A stretch of 17,629 nt of DNA from Prevotella sp. (GTDB lineage Bacteria; Bacteroidota; Bacteroidia; Bacteroidales; Bacteroidaceae): NCBI GenBank assembly GCA_017442765.1, contig JAFRZC010000105.1:1-17629 (forward strand), in the 5' to 3' direction. Position numbers and translations under genes: made by a program. Below, piece by piece: positions 6,423 to 12,715 of the stretch. The stretch's first letter is position 1. Each line of letters begins with the position of its first letter. The notes under the pieces are model-generated. The model made no database searches. It had not been told where the DNA came from and saw nothing but the letters and a program-made list of their open reading frames with translations.

Positions 6423-8783
6423 ATGTGCTGCAGATTATTCACCTTTAGTTTTTCTTTGTTGGTCTGTGCTGTCCTTCATGCGCAGCTCACCCACTATGTC
6501 AATCCCTTTGTCGGCACCGACGGCTACGGCAATGTCTATCCTGGTGCCCAGACTCCTTTCGGCGGCATACAGATCAGTCCCGACACCGACGAGCATTTTT
6601 ACGATTGCGCATCGGGCTACAAGTGGAACCGCAATACGATTCAGGGTTTCTCGCTGACCCATCTCAGCGGCACGGGTATTCCCGACATGGGCGACTTCCT
6701 CTTCATTCCCTTCGTGGGCGACGTGAAACTCGACCCGGGCACCGACGACGCACCCGATGGCGGCTACCGCTCGCGCTTCACACACGAGCAGGAGTTTGCC
6801 GCCCCCGGATACTACGGTGTCTTCCTGAAAGACGATAAGATCTTCGCACAGATGACAGCCGCCACCCGCAGTGGCATGTTCCTGTTCACCTATCCCGAGG
6901 GAAGCGAGCCGTCCGTCCTGCTCGACCTCAACCACACGCTCTGGTTCAAGTGCGCATGGTCGAACATCCGGGTCGAGAACGACACGACCGTCACGGCCTA
7001 CAAGCTCGTGAAAGGGTGGGGACCTGAGCGGCATATCTACATGCGGGCTGTCTTTTCAAAGCCTTTCAAGGATTTCATGATTTATCAAGACAAGAAGCCC
7101 GTCATCTACAACACCTCGCGCTTTCGCAGCAACCGTGAGGCCTGGGGCGAGAAACTCATGTTTGTGGCTAAGTTCAGCCTCACCCCCGACCCCTCTCGCA
7201 AGGAGAGGGGAGTGTATAGTTCTCCTGTTGAAAATGCAGATAGCAAAAGCAACCACTCCTCTCTCCTTGCGAGAGGGGTCGGGGGGGAGGCTCTGACTGT
7301 CAAGGTCTCCATCTCGGCCACCTCGACCGAAGGTGCCATTGTCAACATGCAGGAGCTCAACGGGAAATCCTTTGAGCAGGTGAAGGCCGAAGCCGACCAA
7401 AAATGGGAAGAGGAACTCTCTAAGTATCAAATAGATGGAACCCGCGAGCAGAAGGAAACCTTCTATACCTCGGCCTACCATGCTGCGCTCTGTCCTTTCA
7501 TCTATAACGATGCCGACGGCCGCTATAGCTCACTCGACAAGAACATCCGCAAGGCCGAAGGCTGGACGCCTCTCACAGAGTTCTCGCTATGGGATACCTA
7601 CCGCGCCTTCCATCCCCTCATGAACCTCGTCCACCGGGATCTGCAAGCCGACGTGGCCAACTCGCTGCTCGACCACTACGACCACAGCGTGGAGCACATG
7701 CTGCCCTACTGGGCGTTTGGCAGCAACGAGACCTGGTGCATGATAGGCTACCATGCCGCAGCCGTGCTGGCCGACATGATAGTGAAGGATGTAAAGGGCT
7801 TCGACCATGAGCGTGCCTTCGAGGCTATGAGAACCACAGCCATGAACGACCACTACGACTGCCTGCCCGAGTATCGCACCCTAGGCTATGTGCCGTTCGA
7901 CAAGGAGGCCGAGTCGGTGTCGAAGACGCTCGAGTATGCCTACGACGACTATGCCATTGCCCAGGCAGCCCGTAAACTCGGAAAGACTGCCGACTATGAT
8001 TATTTTATGCGCCGCTCGCAACACTATCGCAACCTTTTCGACCCCGCGACGAAGTACATGCGTGGTAAGGATTCCAACGGCAACTGGCGCACGCCTTTCT
8101 CGCCGCTGGCCTACGAGGGTCCCGGCTCGGTCAACGGCTGGGGTGACATCACCGAGGGCTTTACCGTGCAATATCACTGGACCGTGCCGCAGGACGTGCA
8201 CGGGTTGATGCAGCTGATGGGGCGCGACGTGTTCAAGCAACGCCTCGACTCGCTCTTCCAGCACGAGTTGCCCGACGACATCCCTGGCGCGCACGACATA
8301 CAAGGGCGCATCGGCGCCTACTGGCACGGCAACGAGCCTTGCCACCACATCGCCTATCTCTACAACTATCTGGGCGAGGGATGGCAATGTCAGCGATGGG
8401 TGCGAACCGTCATCGACCGCTTCTACGGCAACCGGCCCGGCTCGCTCTGCGGAAACGACGACTGCGGGCAGATGTCGGCGTGGTATATCTTCAACTGCAT
8501 GGGGTTCTATCCCGTCTGTCCGTCGTCGAACATCTATAATATCGGCTCGCCCGCACTGCCCCGCATCAGCGTGACCATGAGCAACGGCCGCCGCATCAAC
8601 GTCACCACCAAAGGCTGGTCGAAGGATGCCCTATATATAAATAAGATGATGGTGAACGGCAAGCCCTATACCCGTTCCTACCTCACGTGGGATATGATCC
8701 GCGACGGCATCGACATCGAGTTCCACATGTCGAAGAAACCCAACCGCCGCTGGGCCACCTCCATCGATGACATTGCCCCTTGA
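6423..8783 (+). CDS. secreted GH92 family glycosidase (alpha-mannosidase type)
   Basis: Exported glycoside hydrolase, 786 aa, of family GH92, whose known members are calcium-dependent exo-alpha-mannosidases acting on N-glycans and related mannosides. The N-terminus MCCRLFTFSFSLLVCAVLHA is a signal peptide; the cysteine is not in a proper lipobox. The family opening THYVNPFVGTDGYGNVYPGA follows. Conserved C-terminal blocks are WGDITEG (573-579), GNEPCHHIAYLYNY from 636, and GNDDCGQMSAWYIF from 677. In GH92 the glutamate of the EGNxWQY block is the general acid and acidic residues near GNDD help form the base; here that block reads EGFTVQYHW. Residues 252-290 are not family sequence: they come from an in-frame 117-bp palindromic repeat inserted between two strands of the N-terminal beta domain. 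Last gene of the MATE operon. Confidence 0.93.
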   Translation: MCCRLFTFSFSLLVCAVLHAQLTHYVNPFVGTDGYGNVYPGAQTPFGGIQISPDTDEHFYDCASGYKWNRNTIQGFSLTHLSGTGIPDMGDFLFIPFVGDVKLDPGTDDAPDGGYRSRFTHEQEFAAPGYYGVFLKDDKIFAQMTAATRSGMFLFTYPEGSEPSVLLDLNHTLWFKCAWSNIRVENDTTVTAYKLVKGWGPERHIYMRAVFSKPFKDFMIYQDKKPVIYNTSRFRSNREAWGEKLMFVAKFSLTPDPSRKERGVYSSPVENADSKSNHSSLLARGVGGEALTVKVSISATSTEGAIVNMQELNGKSFEQVKAEADQKWEEELSKYQIDGTREQKETFYTSAYHAALCPFIYNDADGRYSSLDKNIRKAEGWTPLTEFSLWDTYRAFHPLMNLVHRDLQADVANSLLDHYDHSVEHMLPYWAFGSNETWCMIGYHAAAVLADMIVKDVKGFDHERAFEAMRTTAMNDHYDCLPEYRTLGYVPFDKEAESVSKTLEYAYDDYAIAQAARKLGKTADYDYFMRRSQHYRNLFDPATKYMRGKDSNGNWRTPFSPLAYEGPGSVNGWGDITEGFTVQYHWTVPQDVHGLMQLMGRDVFKQRLDSLFQHELPDDIPGAHDIQGRIGAYWHGNEPCHHIAYLYNYLGEGWQCQRWVRTVIDRFYGNRPGSLCGNDDCGQMSAWYIFNCMGFYPVCPSSNIYNIGSPALPRISVTMSNGRRINVTTKGWSKDALYINKMMVNGKPYTRSYLTWDMIRDGIDIEFHMSKKPNRRWATSIDDIAP
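7176..7292. repeat. paired palindromic C-rich repeat inserted in frame in the GH92 gene
   Basis: Arms 7176-7213 and 7255-7292 are inverted repeats of 38 bp with only two mismatches, around a 41-bp spacer. Each arm has its own short internal palindrome (CCCTCTC GCAAG GAGAGGG). The element is 117 bp, exactly 39 codons, with no stop in the GH92 frame. The encoded peptide begins SLTPDPSRKERG and ends VGGEA. Removing it would join MFVAKF to LTVKVSISATSTEGA, a normal GH92 transition. Confidence 0.9.
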
Positions 8784-8803
8784 CCCCCACCTCTTATGTT
8801 CTG

Positions 8804-8940
8804 TCATCTGAAAGACCGTGTTTCATAAAGTAATATATATTATATTACCGGGTAATATATATTATTTTACTGAGTAATATATATTATATTACCGACCAAT
8901 ATATATTATATTACTTTGCAAAACACGGCCTTTCGAATGA
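8804..8940. repeat. 137-bp palindromic element with terminal inverted repeats
   Basis: The outer arms 8804-8830 and 8914-8940 are inverted repeats of 27 bp with 21 matches, including GAAAG and CCGTGTTT blocks. Between them lies the 22-bp tandem array, itself nearly self-complementary, so the whole element could fold into one long hairpin. The form resembles a MITE or other small palindromic element. I find no clear target duplication in the flanks. Confidence 0.7.
8830..8914. repeat. four tandem copies of a 22-bp AT-rich unit
   Basis: Units start at 8830, 8852, 8874 and 8896. Each has the 19-bp core GTAATATATATTATATTAC (unit 2 has one change, unit 4 begins CC) followed by three variable bases (CGG, TGA, CGA). 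The core is an imperfect palindrome. Confidence 0.9.
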
Positions 8941-8994
8941 TAAAGGCTTGTCTTTCGTGTTGTGAATCCTGCTTTGTCGTAGCCGAGCATGTAT

Positions 8995-9020
8995 TGTTGA
9001 AGATAGGATGTATCTCAACA
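8995..9020 (+). terminator. possible weak terminator hairpin
   Basis: TGTTGA(A)GATA and TATCTCAACA can pair (10 bp with one bulged A) around a GGATG loop. They are followed by A8, TCGA and a T6 run rather than by an immediate U-tract. It could end GH92 operon transcription, but it is over 200 bp from the stop and not canonical. Confidence 0.25.
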
Positions 9021-9116
9021 ATAAAAAAAATCGATTTTTTATTTTGTATTGTCTTCGATTTCCATAAATTTTCTTTCCCTCGCTTCGCGAACAGAGGCCG
9101 TTGGTTCTCACACTCA

Positions 9117-9140
9117 AGAATGAAAATATTCTTTCATTCT
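9117..9140. promoter_or_regulatory. perfect inverted repeat upstream of the SUMF1 promoter, candidate operator
   Basis: AGAATGAAA (9117-9125), 6 nt, TTTCATTCT (9132-9140): nine perfectly paired positions. Its right end is 24 nt before the -7 element at 9165, so it abuts the expected -33 region. This placement suits a dimeric regulator; which one is unknown. Confidence 0.4.
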
Positions 9141-9164
9141 CTTCGTTTAATCGAAATTTTTCAC

Positions 9165-9172
9165 TACCTTTG
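9165..9172 (+). promoter_or_regulatory. -7 promoter element of the SUMF1 gene
   Basis: TACCTTTG followed by C matches TAnnTTTGC. The -33 position at normal spacing reads TTCG, a weak match. The predicted start near 9176 leaves a leader of about 160 nt before the ATG at 9336. Confidence 0.6.
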
Positions 9173-9258
9173 CCCCTGACTCTGCCGATTTCCATCGTAG
9201 GAGAGGCATGGTGAGCAACGTATGAACAAGGAGAGAAACAGATAACTCAAAAGTTGGG

Positions 9259-9308
9259 GCGCGACGGAAGGCAATGGGGAGACGAGCGTTCTGCCCGGAA
9301 GGTCGCGT
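9259..9308 (+). promoter_or_regulatory. structured leader RNA candidate
   Basis: GCGCGAC (9259-9265) pairs with GTCGCGT (9302-9308), one G-U included. Inside, GGCA (9270-9273) pairs with TGCC (9292-9295). Purine-rich internal loops GGAA and CGGAAG face each other, and an 18-nt apical loop remains. The structure ends 27 nt before the SUMF1 start. It matches no riboswitch class I know. Confidence 0.35.
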
Positions 9309-9335
9309 TGGAAAATAATAAATAATGAAGAAACT

Positions 9336-10166
9336 ATGAAAGAATCGAACAAACAGTTTTCACGGGTATTGCTGACGATGGTGCTTATCCTGCTGCCTTT
9401 TACGACGATGATGGCACAGAACGTGCAGGTTCAGCGGCAGCGCAAGTCGGCCACACCGACACAGAAACCGGTGCGGCAGCGTTCGCGCGATGCCATCCTG
9501 CGCGAGTTGATTGACAACATGGTTTATGTTGAGGGTGGTACGTTTCAGATGGGCAGCACCACATCGGACTATAGCGATGAAAAACCAGTGCATACCGTAA
9601 CCGTATTGAGTTTTTATATCGGAAAGACGGAGGTGACGCAGGAGCAGTGGCAGACGGTGATGGGCAACAATCCCAGTGAGTTCAAGGATGCGAAGCGGCC
9701 GGTGGAGCGGGTGAGTTGGGACGACTGTCAGGAGTTTATCACGAAGCTGAACACGTTGACGGGTAAGCGGTTTCGCCTGCTCACCGAGGCGGAGTGGGAG
9801 TTTGCGGCGCGTGGCGGTAATCAGAGCCAGGGCTACATCTACAGCGGCAGCAACACGATAGACGACGTGGCTTGGTATGGCAGTAATAGTGGAAGCACTA
9901 CCCATAATGTGGGAATGAAAGCTCCGAACGAGCTGGGTCTCTACGACATGGCCGGCAATGTCTGGGAGTGGTGTCAGGACTGGCACGACTATAGTTACTA
10001 TGACCATTCTCCGCAAGCCAATCCCACTGGCCCGTCGTCGGGTGCTTACCGCGTGTGTCGTGGCGGCGGCTGGAGCCTTGGCATCGAGTACTGCCGTGTG
10101 GCGTATAGGGGTAGCGATGCCCCGACTTTCAAGGGATCCGACCTCGGGTTGCGGCTCGCCCAGTAG
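9336..10166 (+). CDS. secreted SUMF1/FGE-sulfatase-fold protein
   Basis: 276 aa with a signal peptide (MVLILLPFTTMMAQ) and a basic linker (about residues 30-52), then one SUMF1 domain from about 60 to the end. Family blocks are visible: MVYVEGGTFQMGS, IGKTEVTQEQWQTVMG, PVERVSWDDCQEFITKLN, FRLLTEAEWEFAARGG, ELGLYDMAGNVWEWCQDW, YRVCRGGGW. In true formylglycine-generating enzymes two active-site cysteines lie five residues apart near the C-terminus. Here the first position is L248 and only C253 remains, so sulfatase-activating chemistry is unlikely. A binding or structural role outside the cytoplasm is more plausible. Transcribed alone from 9165 and ended by the terminator at 10201. Fold is secure; role unknown. 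Confidence 0.88.
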   Translation: MKESNKQFSRVLLTMVLILLPFTTMMAQNVQVQRQRKSATPTQKPVRQRSRDAILRELIDNMVYVEGGTFQMGSTTSDYSDEKPVHTVTVLSFYIGKTEVTQEQWQTVMGNNPSEFKDAKRPVERVSWDDCQEFITKLNTLTGKRFRLLTEAEWEFAARGGNQSQGYIYSGSNTIDDVAWYGSNSGSTTHNVGMKAPNELGLYDMAGNVWEWCQDWHDYSYYDHSPQANPTGPSSGAYRVCRGGGWSLGIEYCRVAYRGSDAPTFKGSDLGLRLAQ

Positions 10167-10200
10167 TTCTCTTGTTCTAATTGATAATTGATAAGACTTT

Positions 10201-10251
10201 TTCCTGATTGTCCCTGCCGAAGCAAGGGATAATCAGGAATTATCTTTTTTT
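10201..10251 (+). terminator. intrinsic terminator after the SUMF1 gene
   Basis: TTCCTGATTGTCCCT (10201-10215) pairs with AGGGATAATCAGGAA (10225-10239), 15 bp with one G-U, around a 9-nt loop. TTATC and a run of seven T follow (10245-10251). It is directional: on the minus strand the stem is followed by AAAAG rather than T, so it should not stop radA transcription. Confidence 0.88.
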
Positions 10252-10268
10252 ATGTAAATAAAACCTGC

Positions 10269-11654
10269 TTACCCGAAGAGCTCGCGGAGGGCTTGCTCCA
10301 CTTTCTTCACGGGGTGGAGCTGGATTTTGTAGTTGTGGGGATTGATGCCCTTGAGGCTGTAGGCGGGGATAATCATGTCGGTGAAGCCGAGCTTCGCGGC
10401 CTCGGCGATGCGCTGCTCGATGCGGCTGACGGGTCGCACCTCGCCCGACAGGCCTACTTCTCCTGCCATGCACCAGCCTGCCTCGATGGGCGTATCGACA
10501 TTAGAGGAGAGTACGGCGGCAATGACACTGAGGTCGATGGCGAGGTCGGTGACACGCAGGCCGCCGGCAATGTTAAGGAATACGTCTTTCTGCATGAGCT
10601 TGAAGCCGACGCGCTTCTCCAGAACGGCGAGCAGCATATTGAGCCGCCGGTAGTCAAAACCAGTGGCTGTGCGTTGCGGGGTTCCGTAGGCGGCGGAGGA
10701 GACGAGTGCCTGTGTCTCGACGAGAAAAGGCCGCACTCCTTCGATGGCCGCACTGATTGCGATGCCTGACAGTCCTTCGTGGTCTTGCGTGAGCAATAGC
10801 TCGGAGGGATTGCTCACAGGGCGCAGGCCATTGGCCTGCATCTCGTAGATGCCGAGCTCTGAGGTTGAGCCGAAACGGTTTTTCATGGCGCGGAGGATGC
10901 GGTACATGTAGTGCTGGTCGCCCTCAAATTGGACGACAGTATCGACAATATGCTCGAGAATCTTAGGTCCGGCAAGCGTACCCTCCTTGTTGATGTGGCC
11001 GATGAGGATGACAGGTACGCCGCTCGACTTGGCGAAGCGTAGCAGGGCGGCGGCGCACTCGCGCACCTGCGCTATGCTGCCGGGCGAGCTATCAACTTCC
11101 TCGGTGGCGATGGTCTGTATGGAGTCGATGATGAGCAGGGAGGGCTGCACGTCGCGGATGTGTGTGAAGATGGCCTCGAGCGAGGTCTCGCAGAGGATGA
11201 GCGGCCCCGGCGCAGTCTCGCCCCCGAGCCGGTCGGCCCGCATCTTCAGCTGGTGGGCACTCTCCTCACCGCTGACGTAGAGGACGCGGTGGTCGTGCAG
11301 GCCGAGGATGGTCTGTAGGATGAGGGTCGATTTGCCGATGCCCGGCTCACCGCCGAGGAGCACGATGGAGCCCTTGACGAGTCCGCCGCCGAGCACGCGG
11401 TTCAGCTCTTCGTCGTGCATGTTGATGCGTGGTTCGTCTTTGGCGGAGATTTCGTGCAGATGCAGTGGCCTGGAGCTCGTCTGGGAGGCGCGAACCGACT
11501 GCGCTGCGTTTCGTGCCGCCTGTGTGCCCGTGTCACTTGAGACACGGATTTCCTTAAACGTGTTCCACTGCCCGCAGGCTGGGCACTTTCCCACCCATTT
11601 TGGTGATTCTTGTCCGCAATTCTCGCAAACGTACATTGTCTTGTCTTTTGCCAT
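10269..11654 (-). CDS. radA: DNA repair protein RadA (Sms)
   Basis: RecA-like ATPase that promotes branch migration of recombination intermediates; cytosolic. The 461 aa match the family (about 460). Domains in order: zinc finger with C10-x2-C13 and C24-x2-C27 (CENCGQES, CPACGQWNT); Walker A GGEPGIGKST (101-110); Walker B LLIIDSIQ (about 173-180); the RadA signature KNRFG (258-262); and a C-terminal Lon-protease-like domain (FLNIAGGLRVTDLAIDLSVI ... GEVGLSGEVRPV). The ATG at 11654 gives MAKDKTMYVCENCG; the longer TTG frame adds eight residues and would begin within the promoter element. A leader of about 17 nt follows the promoter at 11676-11683. Divergent from metA. Confidence 0.97.
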   Translation of the reverse strand: MAKDKTMYVCENCGQESPKWVGKCPACGQWNTFKEIRVSSDTGTQAARNAAQSVRASQTSSRPLHLHEISAKDEPRINMHDEELNRVLGGGLVKGSIVLLGGEPGIGKSTLILQTILGLHDHRVLYVSGEESAHQLKMRADRLGGETAPGPLILCETSLEAIFTHIRDVQPSLLIIDSIQTIATEEVDSSPGSIAQVRECAAALLRFAKSSGVPVILIGHINKEGTLAGPKILEHIVDTVVQFEGDQHYMYRILRAMKNRFGSTSELGIYEMQANGLRPVSNPSELLLTQDHEGLSGIAISAAIEGVRPFLVETQALVSSAAYGTPQRTATGFDYRRLNMLLAVLEKRVGFKLMQKDVFLNIAGGLRVTDLAIDLSVIAAVLSSNVDTPIEAGWCMAGEVGLSGEVRPVSRIEQRIAEAAKLGFTDMIIPAYSLKGINPHNYKIQLHPVKKVEQALRELFG

Positions 11655-11675
11655 ATTTGTCAAGTTTCTCGATTG

Positions 11676-11683
11676 CAAAGGTA
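11676..11683 (-). promoter_or_regulatory. -7 promoter element of radA
   Basis: Minus-strand TACCTTTG followed by C. The upstream spacer contains AATTATCAATTATTT, shared with the ilvE, S8 and MATE promoters. No TTG is seen at -33. Confidence 0.6.
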
Positions 11684-11757
11684 ATAAATAATTGATAATT
11701 ATTCTGCTGAACTTATCATAATTTTTAATACTTAATTTTTAATTCATAATTTTTTAT

Positions 11758-11765
11758 TACCTTTG
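11758..11765 (+). promoter_or_regulatory. -7 promoter element of metA
   Basis: TACCTTTG followed by C, with TTT at the -33 position 19 nt upstream. The predicted leader to the ATG at 11837 is about 67 nt. An imperfect inverted repeat (GCAG-TG-CCAA, 8 nt, TTGGCTGC; 11765-11790) overlaps the expected start site. Confidence 0.6.
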
Positions 11766-11836
11766 CAGTGCCAAATGGGGACTTGGCTGCCTCAAGGGAA
11801 TGATAATATAGTATTAGATTATTTACAGAGAGATAT

Positions 11837-12706
11837 ATGTCAGTTTTATTACCTGCCGGACTTCCTGCCATAGATATCCTGGCCAAGGAGGGTATCAGGC
11901 TTGATCGTGGCGGGACAGACGGGAGGCGGCTTCGTGTGGCGTTACTAAATCTGATGCCGCTGAAGATTGAGGCTGAGGCCGATATCGTCAGGGCATTGGC
12001 GGCTTCGGAACGTTCGGTGGATCTCTGCCTGTTGAAGTTGCGGAGTCATGTTTCAACGCATGTGTCTGTTGAGCACATGAGTCGGTTCTATCGGTTCTTC
12101 GACGAGGTGGCCAGCGAGTCGATAGACGGGCTGATTGTCAATGGCGCACCTGTGGAGGAATTGCCTTTTGAAGGTGTGGACTACTGGGATGAGCTATGCC
12201 GGGTGTTCGACTGGGCTCGCGAGCGTGTGGCAAGCTCCCTTTATATTTGCTGGGGGGCACAGGCCGCGCTTCATGCCCGTTATGGGTTAGAGAAATTTAA
12301 GCTCGAATGGAAGCGCTTTGGCATATATCGGGAGCGGGCATTGATGCCCGGCCACCCGATAATGAAGGGACTTGGGCAGGAATTTTGGATGCCGCACAGC
12401 CGTCACACGGAGATTCGGCGCAACGACGTTCTGGCATGTGATGACCTCACGCTCCTTGCCGACGGTGAGGAAAGCGGTATCTCGATTATCGTAAGGAACG
12501 ACAATCGTGAGTATTATGTGACCGGGCATCTTGAGTACGGCATTGACAGACTCGATTGGGAATACCGGCGCGACCGCGATGTGCGCAGCGATGTGAAGAT
12601 GCCCGACCACTACTATCGAGACGACAACGTGGATGGCGAGATTATGTATCGATGGCAAAACTCGGCTAATGTGTTTTTTGCCAATTGGCTGGAAACTTGT
12701 ATATAG
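11837..12706 (+). CDS. metA: homoserine O-acyltransferase (MetA family, probably acetyl-CoA type)
   Basis: First committed step of methionine synthesis: transfer of an acyl group from CoA to the homoserine hydroxyl; cytosolic. The 289-aa protein aligns with E. coli MetA at a constant offset of four residues through the active site. The nucleophile is C138 (YICWGAQAAL), the catalytic histidine H231 and glutamate E233 lie in VTGHLEYG, and the CoA-side block is NLMPLKIEAE. Annotation pipelines usually call this succinyltransferase. However, the residue known to set acyl specificity (111 in E. coli numbering, Gly in the succinyl enzyme, Glu in acetyl enzymes) is E107 in NGAPVEELPF, so acetyl-CoA is the likelier donor. 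The next gene follows after 9 bp. Confidence 0.94.
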   Translation: MSVLLPAGLPAIDILAKEGIRLDRGGTDGRRLRVALLNLMPLKIEAEADIVRALAASERSVDLCLLKLRSHVSTHVSVEHMSRFYRFFDEVASESIDGLIVNGAPVEELPFEGVDYWDELCRVFDWARERVASSLYICWGAQAALHARYGLEKFKLEWKRFGIYRERALMPGHPIMKGLGQEFWMPHSRHTEIRRNDVLACDDLTLLADGEESGISIIVRNDNREYYVTGHLEYGIDRLDWEYRRDRDVRSDVKMPDHYYRDDNVDGEIMYRWQNSANVFFANWLETCI

Positions 12707-12715
12707 AATTGAAGG

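Larger units (their letters stand above)
8784..9335. other. 552-bp non-coding region between GH92 and the SUMF1 gene
   Basis: No credible gene on either strand; the two 87-94 codon frames here are AT-rich and lack domain-like sequence. From left to right it holds the 137-bp palindromic element (8804-8940), a weak hairpin (8995-9020), a perfect AAAAAATCGATTTTTT palindrome (9025-9040), a 9+9 bp inverted repeat (9117-9140), the promoter (9165-9172) and a leader of about 160 nt with a stem-loop. Confidence 0.75.

Noticed and set aside
8830..8914. CRISPR array from the 22-bp repeats
   Set aside because: Spacers are only three bases, there are four units, and no cas genes are present; it is a tandem repeat inside a palindrome.
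8911..9195. Small genes in the 8941-9195 interval (frames on both strands)
   Set aside because: Products are biased by AT-rich DNA, start inside the palindromic element or end in the promoter, and show no recognisable features.
10179..10251. Terminator at 10201 acting also on radA
   Set aside because: On the minus strand the stem is followed by AAAAG rather than a T-run, so only plus-strand termination is supported.
11770..11836. SAM riboswitch in the metA leader
   Set aside because: I could not fit the SAM-I or SAM-II conserved cores to this 67-nt leader; only a small inverted repeat is seen.
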